Shown here: piece by piece, positions 1 to 11,785 of the stretch
Position numbering within the stretch: the first letter of the stretch is position 1
Layout of the letters: each line of letters starts with the position of its first letter
Assembly: GCA_958295665.1 (NCBI GenBank)
Contig: OY282560.1
Coordinates: 304,293,536-304,357,535 of the forward strand
Source of the DNA: Tipula vernalis
Taxonomy: Eukaryota > Arthropoda > Insecta > Diptera > Tipulidae
Reading direction: 5' to 3'
DNA length: 64,000 bases
Translations under genes and position numbers: made by a program
The notes under the pieces: model-generated
Told to the model about the DNA's origin: nothing
The model's input: the letters and a program-made list of their open reading frames with translations, nothing else
Database searches by the model: none

Positions 1-963
1 ATCCAAAAACGTGATTTTGTATAAAACTTTGGTGTGCTCGTTTTCGTTATAATATGCAACTTCTATATTATATGGTCCAAATTAAGAATTCATGCTCTCG
101 ATATAAACACAAACACATACTAGTTACAAAATCGTAAATAATCACTACATCTGGTACAATTTAATTCCTTATTCTTATGTCCATGCCAGAAACCATTAAC
201 ATTTTTTTTTTTTTTTATTTAAATTATTGTCATTATTTCCTTAATTTTCTTTCTCTCTCATCGTATCCCTTTTGATAATTCACTTTTGGTTTATGTTCCA
301 GCATGCAAAAAAAAAATAAAACTTTTCTAAGCTTTCCCATTGTTTTTTTTTTTTTTTTATAGAAACCTACAAAAATACAAATTTTCTAGTTTTGGAAAGT
401 TAGAGAAAAACTAGAAACTTTATACTGGAAAATCTTATTGTTTGAAAATATGATTTATATGAAAAATTATTTATTATAATAATACATAGGCGTCGTGGGA
501 GTTTTTCCATATCATTATAAATTATCCTTTTTGTGTTGTACCGAAATAATATGAAAGTTGAAAAAATATTTTTATTTTTTTTTGGAAATTGTACGAATGG
601 AAATGTTATTGAATTTTTTTTTCTCATTTTAATGAGTTAAAATTAATCGATTGGGATTACTTGAGATTTACTTTATAAAATTTTATGTGAAATAGAGCTT
701 TAAAGAACTTGCACTATAGAAAGTTTTTTCTAAGGGATTCTAGCTGTCGATTACAAATCAATGGTCAAAAGTCATAATGATATCAAATCGATTACGGCGA
801 TTTCGAATTTGAAAACGTAAAATGGCGTAACTCGACTTAAGCCATTATGACTTGTAGGCACAGAAATATTTCAATTGACGCTTCAAAATATTAATTTGGT
901 TGTACCAACCCATGACCGTTTCACTATTATCTGATCGTAATTCAATTTGAGGGACGATGTCAA
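1..963. other. AT-rich stretch without a gene
   Basis: I see no coding region here. The stretch is AT-rich, with T homopolymers at 202-216 and 343-358, and its reading frames are short and low in complexity. A 9-bp perfect inverted pair (771-779 and 843-851) could form a small stem but has no other support. Confidence 0.6.
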
Positions 964-1343
964 ACAAGGTTCGTAACACTGGCTTGTGAATAAAACAAAA
1001 CGCCTCAGTTTAACACAAATTAATTTTGTATTTAACACCAAAAATTAATTCAACAAAATTATAACAATAATAATTCGCAAAAATCACTTCGCCATTTTCT
1101 ATCAGTTTATTGATCACTTTTACTTTTTATATCTCACTAATTCACTTTTTAAATCTCATTTAATTCACTTTTTAATCCTTATTCTTTCGCTTACCAAAAA
1201 CTAATGAATTCCAATTCGATCTCGTTCGCATTTTTATATACACATACCAAACTTCTAGAAAGTTCCGGACTTTTCGAGTAAGAATAGTGTAGAAACATTT
1301 CGAACAGTGTTACTATGGCAAATTCCATTGTAGTACAGTAAAA
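964..1343 (-). repeat. LTR-like repeat, copy A of a tandem pair
   Basis: This block is repeated in diverged form at 1422-1799, in the same order and orientation. Read on the minus strand it looks like a retroelement LTR or promoter-leader. It has a TATATAAAAATG box (1229-1240) followed about 120 bp downstream by AATAAA (1106-1111). The match between copies runs along the whole 380 bp with scattered substitutions and small indels. No coding remnant lies between the copies. It could be a pair of solo LTRs from a decayed element or an unrelated dispersed repeat. I did not find the same block next to the internal retroelements of this window. Confidence 0.5.
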
Positions 1344-1421
1344 CATGGAACTATTAATTTAACTTATTCTATTACATCCTAGGTACCCTTGTAACAATAT
1401 GTTTTGTTACGCCTTGTCAAT

Positions 1422-1799
1422 CAAGATTCGTATCACTGGATTATGAATAAAACAAAACACTTCAGTTCAATACAAACGAATTTAAGTATTGAACACAAAA
1501 ATCAATATAACACAAAGAGATTACACATTAAGAATAATTCCAAAATCTCTTTTTATAATATTTGGACAAATTTTACTGATCACTTATAATTTTTAAATCG
1601 CACTACAACACTTTTAAATTCCTTTTTAATCTTTATACACTATTGCTTACCAAATACTATTGAATCTAATTCGATCTTGTTCGGTCCTTATATACTCAAA
1701 CCAAAACTTCTAGTAATTGCATGACTTTTTCAGTAAGAATAGTCTAGAATCATTTAAAACAGTTTTATTATGGAAAATTTCATGTTAGTGCAGTAAAAC
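1422..1799 (-). repeat. LTR-like repeat, copy B of a tandem pair
   Basis: Diverged second copy of the 964-1343 block, offset by about 458 bp. The TATA-like stretch is retained (1683-1694, minus strand), as are the outer borders CAAGATTCGT at the low end and CAGTAAAAC at the high end. The 78-bp spacer between copies is not repeated elsewhere that I could see. Confidence 0.5.
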
Positions 1800-4700
1800 T
1801 TTACGCCATTATTGTGCCTAACTTATAGCCGGGTTTCACCGTAGCAATATCATGGACACCAACCACAAAAAAATAACGGTTATGATTTTAAACGACCGCA
1901 ACTCGTCTTTCACGATTTTTAGTGTGATATCTGTACATGTTGCACCATCACTTCGGAATAGAGTTTATCACGTAGCAAATCGTTAAAGGTGGCATATTAT
2001 AATTTTTCTTAACAATTTAACTTTTTAACACTATTTGGAGTTAAAATGATGTTTATAGAATTAAAGAACATTTTTATTTAAGACTGCTCCAACTTGAAGT
2101 AATAAATATAGTTCGTATGATAAATATTTTCCATGCAAACAAACTTTAAAACTGCTTACATGACATCGGGAACGGCAATGGGAAAAATACTGTAGTATTG
2201 TGCTAAAGCACAGAGAAGGGATACACGGATAAATTATTGATGAACATTATGGTGTTGTCTTCAAACGCACTGTTAAAAGCGACAATTATCTTATGGATAA
2301 AATTATAACCCATATTAGATTATCCATATTTATCAAAAACAGAAGCCTTGGATGGGATATAACATTATACAGAAATGCAGGCCGGGCTTATTGATGAACG
2401 ATATTTTAAACGATCGCAATCTTTTGCAAATGAGTTAATTTTTTGTTTATTTTTCTCGCGGATTTTAATTGATGACACCGTAAGGATTTTCATTGATCTC
2501 GGAGATATAGTAAAAGTTAAAACAACTGAACTTATTATTCCCAAATCTGACTTTCCTCGTTCGAGTGATGTAATCCAGACGTTTAATACATTTTGCAGCA
2601 TTATTATATGAACTCGCTGTAACATTGCCGTAACATATTATGTCCGGGTTTAGTGTATCAGTGACAAATTTTGCTGCCCATCACTTTATTATATTGTGAG
2701 AATAATGGTTTTATATAAGTTGCTCACGTTACCGTAGATATACCGGATAATACCGGAGATATACCGGATGTTAATGATGCACCGTAATGAAGTACAACTG
2801 TCGCTAATGTACCTTTTTTGTCATCATTTTCAGTTGAAGATTTACATGATAATGGTAACTTCATTTCGCTATTTTCATTGTGGTTGTTATCATCTTCTAA
2901 ATTCTTCACATTAACTATTGTTATCGGTTCCATTACCAATAGTTCCATTTTCATTATCACTGATTTTAATTTTATCGTTTGCATTTCTGTTAGTTAGATT
3001 TAAATATATTTACATCCTTTGAAATATTCCCTTTGCAATATTATCATTGGAGTTTTTCACTATTCCCAAACTGTTTTGTTTTTGTTCGACTATTTCACTT
3101 AGAAGTGCTACAGAGCGTCGATTTTTTTTTCCTTGTCGAGTCGAAAGATAAACTCGGATCACTGTCGAAAAGGTTTGCGTTTTTCGTTCGTACTGTCGAC
3201 ACGGGTCGTTCAACTGTAGTGGCTGTTATAACTATCAGAATAAACGTTAACTGATTTTGTCACAGTTTTCGCAGGTTCCAGTTGTATCGCCAAAGGTCTC
3301 CAGTTGTATCGCCAAAGGTCTTGATATAGGGGAAAAGCTTAAAGAATCGTTCAACTCGGGTATTGTATCTTCAAACAAATTTACATTTCACGTGCTGGCT
3401 GTTGTTCCCCGGAATAACGGTTGCTGAAGTTGAACAATTGTTTGCAATTCCGGTTTTTCCACTATTTCGGTTGGATTCTCTGGTTCTTGTTCGATGGTGA
3501 CAAATTAATTAATGCATCCTCATATCACATCGTTAACTTACTTACCCCGTTATTTATTTTATCATTAGTTTCTGGAATTTTCTCATATACGCCCAATTTT
3601 CAGGTTTTCACTGAACTGATCGGCGTATTGACCTCATAGTTCTTTAAGAAAATTATTTTGAGTTGGTGTTATATCGTTCACCGGGATATTATTTTGCAAT
3701 TTTTTTTATTTGGTTAGTACATATATACTTCAGATCAAAGTGGATCCCCTCAATAACATGATAAGATTCAGATAGGATTTATCATCAGCGCCTTGCATTT
3801 ATTTATTTTCTTGCTGTTTTTCGAACCAATCCTATCTCCCCCCAAACGTTCTACAGGACCTAACCGGGTCTCATCATGCATCTTAACAAGCCTTACAACT
3901 CGAGTGAGAGTTATCATCTTTTCGCACATAATACACTAGCGAAATAGCTCTTTTCTAAAATGAGTTAAGGCATCTTGGATTGGAGTTGATACCACTGACA
4001 TAGTTTAATATGAAAGCGTGCTGAGTAATTTTGTTTGAGGTCGAGTAGAATGCTTTAGCGAAGCACATTGCATCTCTTCCTTTACTGGAATTGCACTGAA
4101 AAGCTCCAGAGTTTTTTTTGTGCGTGCATTTAGGAATTACCGGTGGTGGTTTTTGCTTATACCTAACAACGAGTTTTAAAATATATCTCCAAAAAATATC
4201 GAGTTTTGCATTTTCTGTTTCCTTTTTACTATTGTAAATAACCTGTTTGGAAACAAATTATTTTTATGTAGCTGAAACTCTTTGAGAATTACTTAATATG
4301 TGTATAGCCGTAAACAACTTTGAAATATTTTTTTTGCTTAGTACGGTAGTGAAAGACGAATCAAATGAGATACATCATGCAAAATTTTTGAAAAATGCAT
4401 ATAGTTGGCTTTGCATTTATACGTCTCATATAAAAAAAATAGGAAACAATTGACTTTCAATCGTCAATTATCGTTTTAACGTTTTGTATAAAAATTCAAA
4501 GGGATTTCAATGAAACTATGATACAACATTTTTGTTTCCCATTTTTTTTAAATACAGTTTTCGATCTGCGGTTGTTTTGCTCGATGTGATTATAATTTAA
4601 TGTAGTTTATAAGGTCCTGATATATTCTAGCTTGCTTAGCTATAGCAGAGATTAGGATATAATAGAGATAACTCATTCAGTGTAAAATGTAAAAATAAAA

Positions 4701-5404
4701 ATTGGGTTCCCGAATTTCAATACTGGGTTCCCGAGACACACGTATTTGTGTTTTTGTTGCTTATTTATACTTTCGTTTGCATGTGAATAATTTTTTTCTC
4801 TTCCATTTATTTCGTTCTATGTAGTGGTAACTTATTTTATTTTGGTATGGAATGTATATAGTAAATTTATTTTGTTATTGTTTTTATAGCTTACGATTTT
4901 TAATTTTACATTTTTGGTTTTTAAATCTTTTATGTTAGTACAATACTAACCATTTTTAATGCTTTATACTTTTTAGTATTAACGACTGAAATTATGATTT
5001 GTTCAGCCAACTGAAAGCCTACTCTGTTAGAAATATTTATTCGACAATCATGCTTCTGATTTACGGGCCATACGCAATGATGATGGCATATACCGAGTCC
5101 TTGTTAACTTCGAAATCAGGGGTCTAATGCAGCCTCGTACACGAAATAAAGCCACGCTGGCTCCGATTTGTTATGCGAGTGGTGATCCAAAGCGAATGAT
5201 GCAACGAACCCTGAAAGTAGTGCCGTAATTTATCTCTTTTTAATGCCAAATTATTATCATTATTACTACTAACACCATGTCAAAACATTGACAAACCCTT
5301 CCAAACCGAGACAGTTTAATTAAGCGATTTTCCAATAAATATTTGTGAGATTCAGAACAGTTTATTCATTGTGGTGTTCATCACTTCAGAGTCATGAAAA
5401 ATTA
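1800..5404. other. Non-coding or unrecognisably decayed DNA
   Basis: No gene could be supported. Several frames of 60-90 codons are open on both strands between 2365 and 3640, but none shows a recognisable motif and opposite-strand frames overlap each other. A short part near 2735-2775 repeats the word GATATACCGGA. The section 4100-5000 is very AT-rich. It may contain old transposon sequence, but I cannot name it. Confidence 0.5.
3278..3321. repeat. 22-bp perfect tandem duplication
   Basis: Two identical adjacent 22-bp units, 3278-3299 and 3300-3321, each starting CCAGTTGTATCGCC. It looks like a recent replication-slippage duplication in non-coding DNA. Confidence 0.9.
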
Positions 5405-5856
5405 TTAAAGTTCATTTATGCTCATGAACTTTTTCTGTGCTTTATCTGAAACATGTTTTAATATGGAAGTCTGGTAGTTCTTAAAATTATCAGTCGAATA
5501 TGGGTAACCCAATCTGGTATTGCTAATTTTATCATTACTACGCGCAAGCTGCTCCGCCACGTCAAGGCTGTGATTTTGGAGAAGTTTATCCATAGATGAG
5601 TACGGAAATTGTAGGAATGTTTGAATCCTGAGGGAGGAATGAGAATAAAGTTGTGAGTGAGGTATATGGATTAGGGATTGCATGCTGATAGCGGATATGT
5701 TATAACACTAGACCCGTTTTTCAATTAAAACAATAAAACGTCTGTCTTACGTTTGGTTGGTACACCTTAATATAAATCAGGGTTGTTTAACCTAACAATT
5801 CGGCCAACCTGACTGAAACCGTCTCGGTTTTAATAATTAATAACGACCAATTAATG

Positions 5857-7480
5857 TTAGCCTGACAATTTAATAAATGGTTTCATGCGAGTAATGTAAT
5901 ATACACCTTCAAACGGCCGGCTTGTAATGCTGAATCCAGCGACATCCCCAATTAGATATCGATCATTACCCAATATTTTCTTAACTTGATATGGCCCTCT
6001 GTATTTTAGAATTAGTTTTTTGTTAATACCTGGAGTAGTGTCCACATTATTCACGACGATTAAATCACCTTCATTAAACGTAACAGCTTCCTTTCGATGA
6101 CTATTCACATATTCTCGACAATACGCTTATGGTGCTCCAATGTTAATACGGGCAGTTTCCCGAATTGCGTTAATGTTTTCCGGAACATCATCTAATTTGT
6201 TTTCTCTTTCGAGAAATTCACGAAGCTTATCATTTACGGGACCCCTCAGATTTCTTCCAAATAATATCGAGGATGGTGTCAATTTCGTCGTACTATGCTC
6301 ACTAGTGTTGTACGCAAACTCTACTTGTTCCAGGACTTGGTCCCACTCATTTTTCGTTCGGCATTGACCAACTTTGCTATCATAGGCGTTAACGTGCGAT
6401 TAAATCGTTCAATTTGTCAATCAATTTGTTTGTGTTCAATTTACATGTGGCGCGGCACTAGCAACCAAAATATGTTGTACACAATTTTGCTTTAAGTAGT
6501 TCTTAAACTCATCCGAAGTAAAATTACTGCCTCTGTCCGTAATTACTTCATCGGGACGACTAAACTCTAAAATATTGCTGTAAACACTCGATGGTATCTT
6601 TAGCACTCGTGGTTTTGGTTGCAAACAATCGAATATGTTTCGGAAAACCGTCAATGATACCCAATATAAACCGCTTATTTTGCTTAGTCATGCCCAACGG
6701 ACCATAAAAATCGGCATGTACGATTTCAAAAGGTTGATCTCCTTTAGGAATGCTATGAAGAAAATCTTCTACCTTCCCCGTTGGTAAATTGTACTTAATA
6801 CATTTCAAGCAATTCTGGATATATTGTTTTACGATGCTGGATATATTGGGAAACCAATAATGTCTTCCTATTACCTCCATCGTCTTCTTCAATCCAATAT
6901 GCGCCATGAGATCGTGAGAGTTTTTAATCACTTGATTTTGCATCGACTCTGGCACAAAAAAACGTATTTTATTTTTATTGATCTTTTTGTAGATCAATCC
7001 AGCTCGTAGCTCAAAAAGCGAACTTTCAGCTAACTCAAGTGGCTTTCGTAATTCTTCAAGCTTTGGATCTTGCGGTTGCAATAAGGCCAATGATTGCTCA
7101 AAAGGGTTATCGTGAATTACTAAGACACTCTGAATTCGACTCAATGCATCAGCGTGTTTCATCTGATCTCCCTTTCGATGATGAATCGTATAGTTATACT
7201 CTTGCATTTCCAAGGCCCACCGTGCAATTTTTGGAGGAATAGCCTTTTTATTTAATGTCAGAGTAATTGCATCGCAATCTGTGTACACCTTAAATTCTCG
7301 ACCAAGCAAAAAAATCCGAAATCTTCGGAATGCGTATATGATTGCTAAGCATCATAATTCATAAGAGTGTAACCTCGATTCAATCTCTGTTGTGCGTCTT
7401 GAGAAATACCTAATTGGATGCCACTTTCCATCTTTTTCTTTTGTAGTAGAATTGCACCGAATCCTATACTGCTGGCATCG
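5857..7480 (-). pseudogene. pol: gypsy-1 RNase H and integrase
   Basis: RNase H begins with ELHCDASSIGFGAILLQ just below 7480, is frameshifted near 7320, and continues with REFKVYTDCDAITLTLNKKA. Integrase follows in the 6560-7309 frame. It has the H2C2 zinc finger (HDLMAHIGLKKTMEVIGRHY through NCLKC) and the first catalytic Asp in VHADFYGPLG. The second Asp is in EVITDRGSNF (6436-6654). The catalytic Glu lies in QIERFNRTLTP near 6390-6417, in another frame, just beyond a small imperfect direct duplication of CAATTTGT. The C-terminal domain (5857-6108) carries LKYRGPYQVKKIL. Every catalytic residue is present, but at least three frame changes break the chain. Confidence 0.87.
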
Positions 7481-8378
7481 CAATGCAGCTCTCTGTCGTC
7501 GTTAGGTGAATATATCGCAAGTATCGGGCAGTAAATGAGTTCATTTCATCCTGTCCAAATGTATATTCCGCATTCCTGCGCAACAAATCTTGTAATGGTT
7601 TGACAATCAATGCAAACCCTTCTATAAATTTCCGGAAGTACGAGCATAAACCCAAAAAACTCTGGATCTCCTTGTTGTTTCTTGGCACCGGATACTCTTC
7701 AATAGCACTGATGTTACGGTGATTGGGACGAATACCCCTTTCATTAATAGAATATCCCAGATAATCAATTTGTGTATACAGGAACTCACATTTATTTAAT
7801 CTTAATTCCAACAAATTTGCGGAAAGCAATTTTAATACTTGGTACAAGATTTCCAAGGTTCACCAATCTCTTTCGTTGCGATGAAAATGTCATCGATATA
7901 TACGACCACTTTATGTTCTGCAATCAATTTAGCAAAAATTTTATTGACATATTTCTGGAACTCTGCTGGCTCATTATTTAATCCAAATGGTAATCGTAAA
8001 TATTAATACTAGTCAAAAGGGGTGACAAATGATGTGTATGGTATCGAATCTGGAGCAATTGTTACGTGATGGAATCCTGATTTCAGGTCCAGTGATGTAA
8101 AAAATCTTTTGTTATGTAAAAATTCCAAGATATCCTCGATAATTGGTAAAGGATAATTACCATTCACCGTTATTTTATTGAGAGCTCGATAGTCTACACA
8201 TAAGCGATATTCTTCTTTATTTTCTTTTTTATAAGCACTTTCGGCGAACAATATTTAGATTCGCTGACTCGTATGAATCCCTTTTCCAATAATTCATCCA
8301 ACATTTTAGCAACAATATCTCGTTCCGCATATGATAATCGCCTTGGTGCTGCTGTAATTAGCTTATCGTGCGCTAATT
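7464..8378 (-). pseudogene. pol: gypsy-1 reverse transcriptase
   Basis: Reverse transcriptase copies the element's RNA into DNA. Minus-strand translation gives, in order: an N-terminal part ending near the A-rich run at 8250; RLCVDYRALNKITVNG with the palm motif FFTSLDLKSGFHHV (8009-8251); the fingers-palm stretch LPFGLNNEPAEFQKYV; the catalytic box VVVYIDDIFIA, with YIDD at 7889-7900; and the thumb with KCEFLYTQIDYLGY and IQSFLGLCSYFRKFI (7464-7856). Both catalytic aspartates of YIDD are intact. The frame shifts at about 8250, 8010 and 7860, and there is a stop around 8000. All three breaks are small indels in A/T-rich sequence. Confidence 0.88.
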
Positions 8379-8933
8379 CTATGTCATTTCAAATTTGACT
8401 TCAGGAACAATTGGTTTCTTGGTACAGAAATAGTTATAATTTATCATTTGATATATTTCAGATTTCGTATCAATATCTAGGGAATCATTTATTTTTATTT
8501 GATTTTCTAATGGATTTTCAATTAAATCTATATGCATTAGCTCTTGACAAAATTCTGCTTCAAAATTAATTTTGTGATCCTCAATTTTTAGTTCAGCTTT
8601 TGCGATTCGAAGAAAATCTCTTCCCAAAAACCATTCTACCATCATAGTATTATTCTCAACCACAATACAATCAATATTATATAAATTCCCAAATATTAGA
8701 AAATTGACATTTATAATACCAATACACTTGACTTTATTATTATTAATACCCGTTAAATCTTTTTTATCTCCTATTGGTTTAATTAATACAGGTTTCGCTA
8801 TTTTACATACCTTAACTAAAGTTACCAGGCTTCCAGAATCGATCAATGCCGTCATTTGAATTGGATGTTCATCCGCAAATACGAAATAGTTTTGCGTTAC
8901 ACCAATTTCTTCACCCTCATTCATGTTATTCAC
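8379..8933 (-). pseudogene. pol: gypsy-1 retropepsin-like protease and start of pol
   Basis: This 184-codon frame begins just after gag. Near its residue 30 it has the aspartic protease signature ALIDSGSLVTLV, with D-S-G at the catalytic loop. Its second half, about residues 95-110, contains MMVEWFLGRDFLR, matching the conserved 'LGxDFL' flap-to-C-terminal motif of retroviral-type proteases. The frame then ends at 8379, where the pol reading frame is lost just before the RT domain. A short gag-pol offset is normal for the family, so this frame change relative to gag need not be damage, but the break at 8379 is. Confidence 0.8.
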
Positions 8934-8951
8934 TTGTTTTTTCCTTTCGTT

Positions 8952-9760
8952 TTAACATTCCCCTAATTTGTGTCCTATTTCTCCGCATCGAAAACATGAA
9001 TTGTTCGCGCGTTTCGGTTTTTCACACTTTTTCGAAAGATGTCCTCGCTCACCGCAATTATAACATCGTATTCCCCAACTAGTTGACTGCTTAACACTAC
9101 CACCTTCACGTTGTTCTGATTTGAAACCACTACTGGCTTGTTTTTCACTCTTTGATTTATCATCGAACTGTTCAAATTTACTTCTCACCGTTGTATTCGA
9201 CGGTTTTACAATTTTTATGAATGCCAACAATAACTGTTTTGGCTTTTGGTAGCACTGTAATCGTGCTTGATTTTGTAATCCAATATTTTGGATACCATCG
9301 ATAATACCATCTACCAATTCGTCGTCCTCGAACTTCAATGGTACCGCCAAAATCATCTTGTCGGTGTAAGAGGCGTAAAAATCTTCTGAATGTTTCCAAA
9401 CTCTTTCCTCGAATAACTTGCGTTGTTTGGATTTACTATTTCTGGTGTTGAATAAATCATTCAACTCCGATATAGTATTTCGTCGACACTCAATTTTAAA
9501 TTATTTGGATCACATAAAAACCAATTACGAGCACGGTCCTCTAAGCAATCTGCAAGTTTCAATCGCATCTCATCTTCATCAACCTCGTACTTGTTCTTTA
9601 TTGTTCGAATTGTTTCGGCAAATAGCTCGAACGATTCACCTTCAATTCCCTTAAATGATGCTACCATTTTACGTAACTTAATTCTACCATACCGCCGTTT
9701 CGTTATCTCGTCTAAACTATCTTCATCATCCTCACGCACACGATTTTTTTCTCGTATCAT
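8952..9760 (-). pseudogene. gag: gypsy-1 gag with two CCHC zinc knuckles
   Basis: Gag forms the retrotransposon capsid and packages the RNA. The first frame (9760 to 9461, 99 codons) holds a capsid-like region with the segment RNWFLCDPNNLKL. The second frame (9464 to 8952) continues it after a one-base frameshift near 9465 and ends in two classical zinc knuckles, CYNCGERGHLSKKC and CFRCGEIGHKLGEC, both C-x2-C-x4-H-x4-C. A basic, serine-rich linker precedes the knuckles. The stop follows the second knuckle immediately, and the protease frame begins a few bases further on. Apart from the single frameshift the reading frame is well kept, suggesting a moderately young copy. Confidence 0.85.
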
Positions 9761-10136
9761 ATTATACGATAATTGTTAAAGAGATAATTGTTCATCCTCT
9801 TTTTGCTTGGTATTTTGCCGCTCCGACTCAGCTAACACCAATTTCTACGGCTGCACATGCCTTTTTTACTGAGATTGTCGATTAATATTGGTTTTAGTTG
9901 TATTTTGCAAGCAATCAACCATTCTTTAGCTTGCTCTACATTTTTCGGAAAGTGAAAAAGTCTTAAATGTGAATTTCTTCTAGAAGCTTCACAATTATCA
10001 ATTATACAAGTAACACCTGATTTGATATTGTTACTAATATTATACTTAAATATTGTACTGTAACACTTAACGATTGTAAATCCAAAAATTTAATTTAAGG
10101 TTTATTTTAAGTAGAAAAATAAAACAAGACCAAATG

Positions 10137-10419
10137 TTGTTGTTGTTGTTTGTTATTGATTTATTTTTTACCGTCCTACTTTACGCCTTGAGTAGCCAAA
10201 TCGAGGACGGGCGGCTACAGACTCGTAGTGCTGACATGAAAGGTGGGTCGGCCCATGGATTCTGCACTCTTAACAGGGGGTCATAGATGTGTTCATCTTC
10301 ATCACCGATCGTAATCAGATGATGAAAAATCCCTTTTGCATCCCGCCCTTATAGGGATTCGAACCCGGTACCTCCCGATCCAACCGCCGCAGCTTTAACC
10401 AGTGCGCCCTTGGCTCGGT
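10137..10419 (-). mobile_element. tRNA-derived SINE with target-site duplications
   Basis: The minus strand starts with a tRNA-like head. An A-box-like segment, GGCGCACTGGTTAA, is followed about 30 bases later by a perfect B box, GGTTCGAATCC (10353-10364). The unrelated body of about 210 bp ends in a CAA-repeat tail (plus-strand TTG repeats from 10137). It is flanked by 11-bp direct repeats AAGACCAAATG (10126-10136) and AAGACCTAATG (10420-10430), which differ at one base. This is the expected product of LINE-mobilised insertion of an RNA polymerase III transcript. The head is not a functional tRNA: the acceptor-stem 3' half is absent. Confidence 0.88.
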
Positions 10420-10736
10420 AAGACCTAATGTACATAACAATTTTTATAGCATGAATTATGAAATCAAACTGGCTGACAAATATTGAAATTGAAACGTCGA
10501 AAAACAAACGTCTGAAATATGAATACACATCCAACCAAACAGACGTTCGTGTTTTTAAACGTTTTTATTGTCTTTAAATTTTATATTTGTTAATAGAGGG
10601 AGGGACTATAGCTAAACCAACAAAAAAGTCTATTGACGATTGTAAAAGTAGAGAAAGTGCCTCTCGAGGAAAAAAGTTAAAATGAGGCAACCGGCAAAAT
10701 GACATTTCTCATAAATGCGACGAAAGAAATTTTTGA

Positions 10737-10849
10737 AATCCGGTAATTAAAAATTGTTTTTATAATCCAAAATTGGAATTATTTACAATTATTATTAATC
10801 TGGTAGGTAAAAATTGTGTTTACAGCTCAAAATTGGAATTGTTTACAAC
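10737..10849. repeat. 60-bp diverged tandem duplication
   Basis: Two adjacent similar units, 10737-10796 and 10797-10849, share AAAATTGGAATT and TTTACAA with scattered differences. The block lies between the SINE and the Tc1-like element and has no coding potential. Confidence 0.7.
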
Positions 10850-10969
10850 AATTTCGAACGTCAAATTAGCAGCTACCTCCGTTTAAAAATTTTCCACTAG
10901 GTGGAATCTGTGATGCTCCAATCGTCAATACAAGCCATACAGTACAAACACTTAATGTTTAAAAAAGTA

Positions 10970-11785
10970 CAGACGTTGGAAAAAATGTTGCAAACACCTC
11001 GATTTTTGATAATTTTTTATATTTGTGTTTATAATTTTGTCCTAAAACAATTTGTTTGCACTTGGCCAATTTTTTTACGTGCATTTCTCGGAAGAGTCGA
11101 CTGTTGTAATTACTCCGGAAATAAAGCAATTCATTCGAAGAAGGCCTGGAGAGGCGCGTAAAGCCGATTGCCTCATCCGAACAGTTAAACACCCACCGGG
11201 TGTGATGATATGGGGATCGATAAGCGCGTCGGGGCCAGGCCGCTTTTTTCGTAGAAGGGACAGTGCGGCAAGACCAGTACCAAAATATCTTGAAAAATTG
11301 TTTTTTGCATCCATTCAAGATATTCGGGATTCTGCTTCTCACTATTATTTTATGCAAAACAATGCCCCATGCCACACAGCCAAAAAGGTTAAAAATTTCA
11401 AAGCTGCAGAAAACATTCCATTGCTACCCTGGCCAGGGAATTCTCCTGGGAATATTAAAAGTCAAAATAAATAAACTTCCTAACCTCAATCGCTAAACAA
11501 AAATATAAGGGATGTGTGGTATGGGGACGAAGATTTAAAAAAAATCTATCGAGTCTTGTATAGCGAGTATGCCCATTAGAGTTGCTGCCCTTGTCAAAAA
11601 CAAAGGGGGTACAATTACATATTAGGCATAGATTTCTGTAATTTTTACTTTATGTTTTAAATAAAATTCTCTATTTAAAAAGTATAAAAAGTTTTTTTTT
11701 TAATCGATAACTGATTAGAAAAAGCGCGACAAAACTAAAATATATGATTTTTCCAAAGTGTTTGCAAAATTTTGTCCACCGTCTG
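10970..11785 (+). mobile_element. Tc1-like DNA transposon, internally deleted
   Basis: The element is bounded by inverted repeats: CAGACGTTGGAAAAAATG on the left and, read inward from 11785, CAGACGGTGGACAAAATT on the right. Similarity continues through GCAAACAC on both sides. Each end abuts TA (10968-10969 and 11786-11787), the expected Tc1/mariner target duplication. At 816 bp it is about half the usual 1.6 kb. The N-terminal DNA-binding part of the transposase is missing, and only the catalytic half remains at 11052-11625. Confidence 0.87.
11052..11625 (+). pseudogene. Tc1-like transposase, C-terminal catalytic half, inactive
   Basis: Tc1 transposases cut and join DNA with a DDE triad. Visible landmarks are FSEES (normally FSDES), FIRRRPGEA, GVMIWGSISASGPGRF, YYFMQNNAPCHTA (normally an Asp in this box), LPWPGNSPGN (normally an SPD motif) and, after a frameshift near 11465, the typical tail MPIRVAALVKNKGGTITY with a stop at 11623. 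All three metal-binding positions therefore appear changed or lost: Glu for the first Asp, Asn for the second, and the third box altered. The helix-turn-helix region is deleted. The remnant is non-functional but easily recognised. Confidence 0.85.

Larger units (their letters stand above)
5857..9760 (-). mobile_element. Ty3/gypsy-type LTR retrotransposon, decayed internal region
   Basis: On the minus strand the order is gag (two zinc knuckles), aspartic protease, reverse transcriptase, RNase H, integrase and integrase C-terminus, which is the Ty3/gypsy order. The coding region is almost full length but is cut into at least seven frames by frameshifts and stops. I could not delimit LTRs. The high-coordinate flank is occupied by a SINE at 10137, and the low flank (5405-5856) holds only an unrecognised 92-codon open frame at 5405-5683, minus strand. 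The element is dead as it stands. Confidence 0.9.

Noticed and set aside
771..851. Short inverted repeat as a MITE
   Set aside because: Only 9 bp match perfectly, with no target duplication and no second copy. Chance is likely in AT-rich DNA.
10350..10419. Functional tRNA gene
   Set aside because: The B box is good, but the 3' acceptor half is absent and the unit continues into a SINE body with a CAA tail and target duplications.
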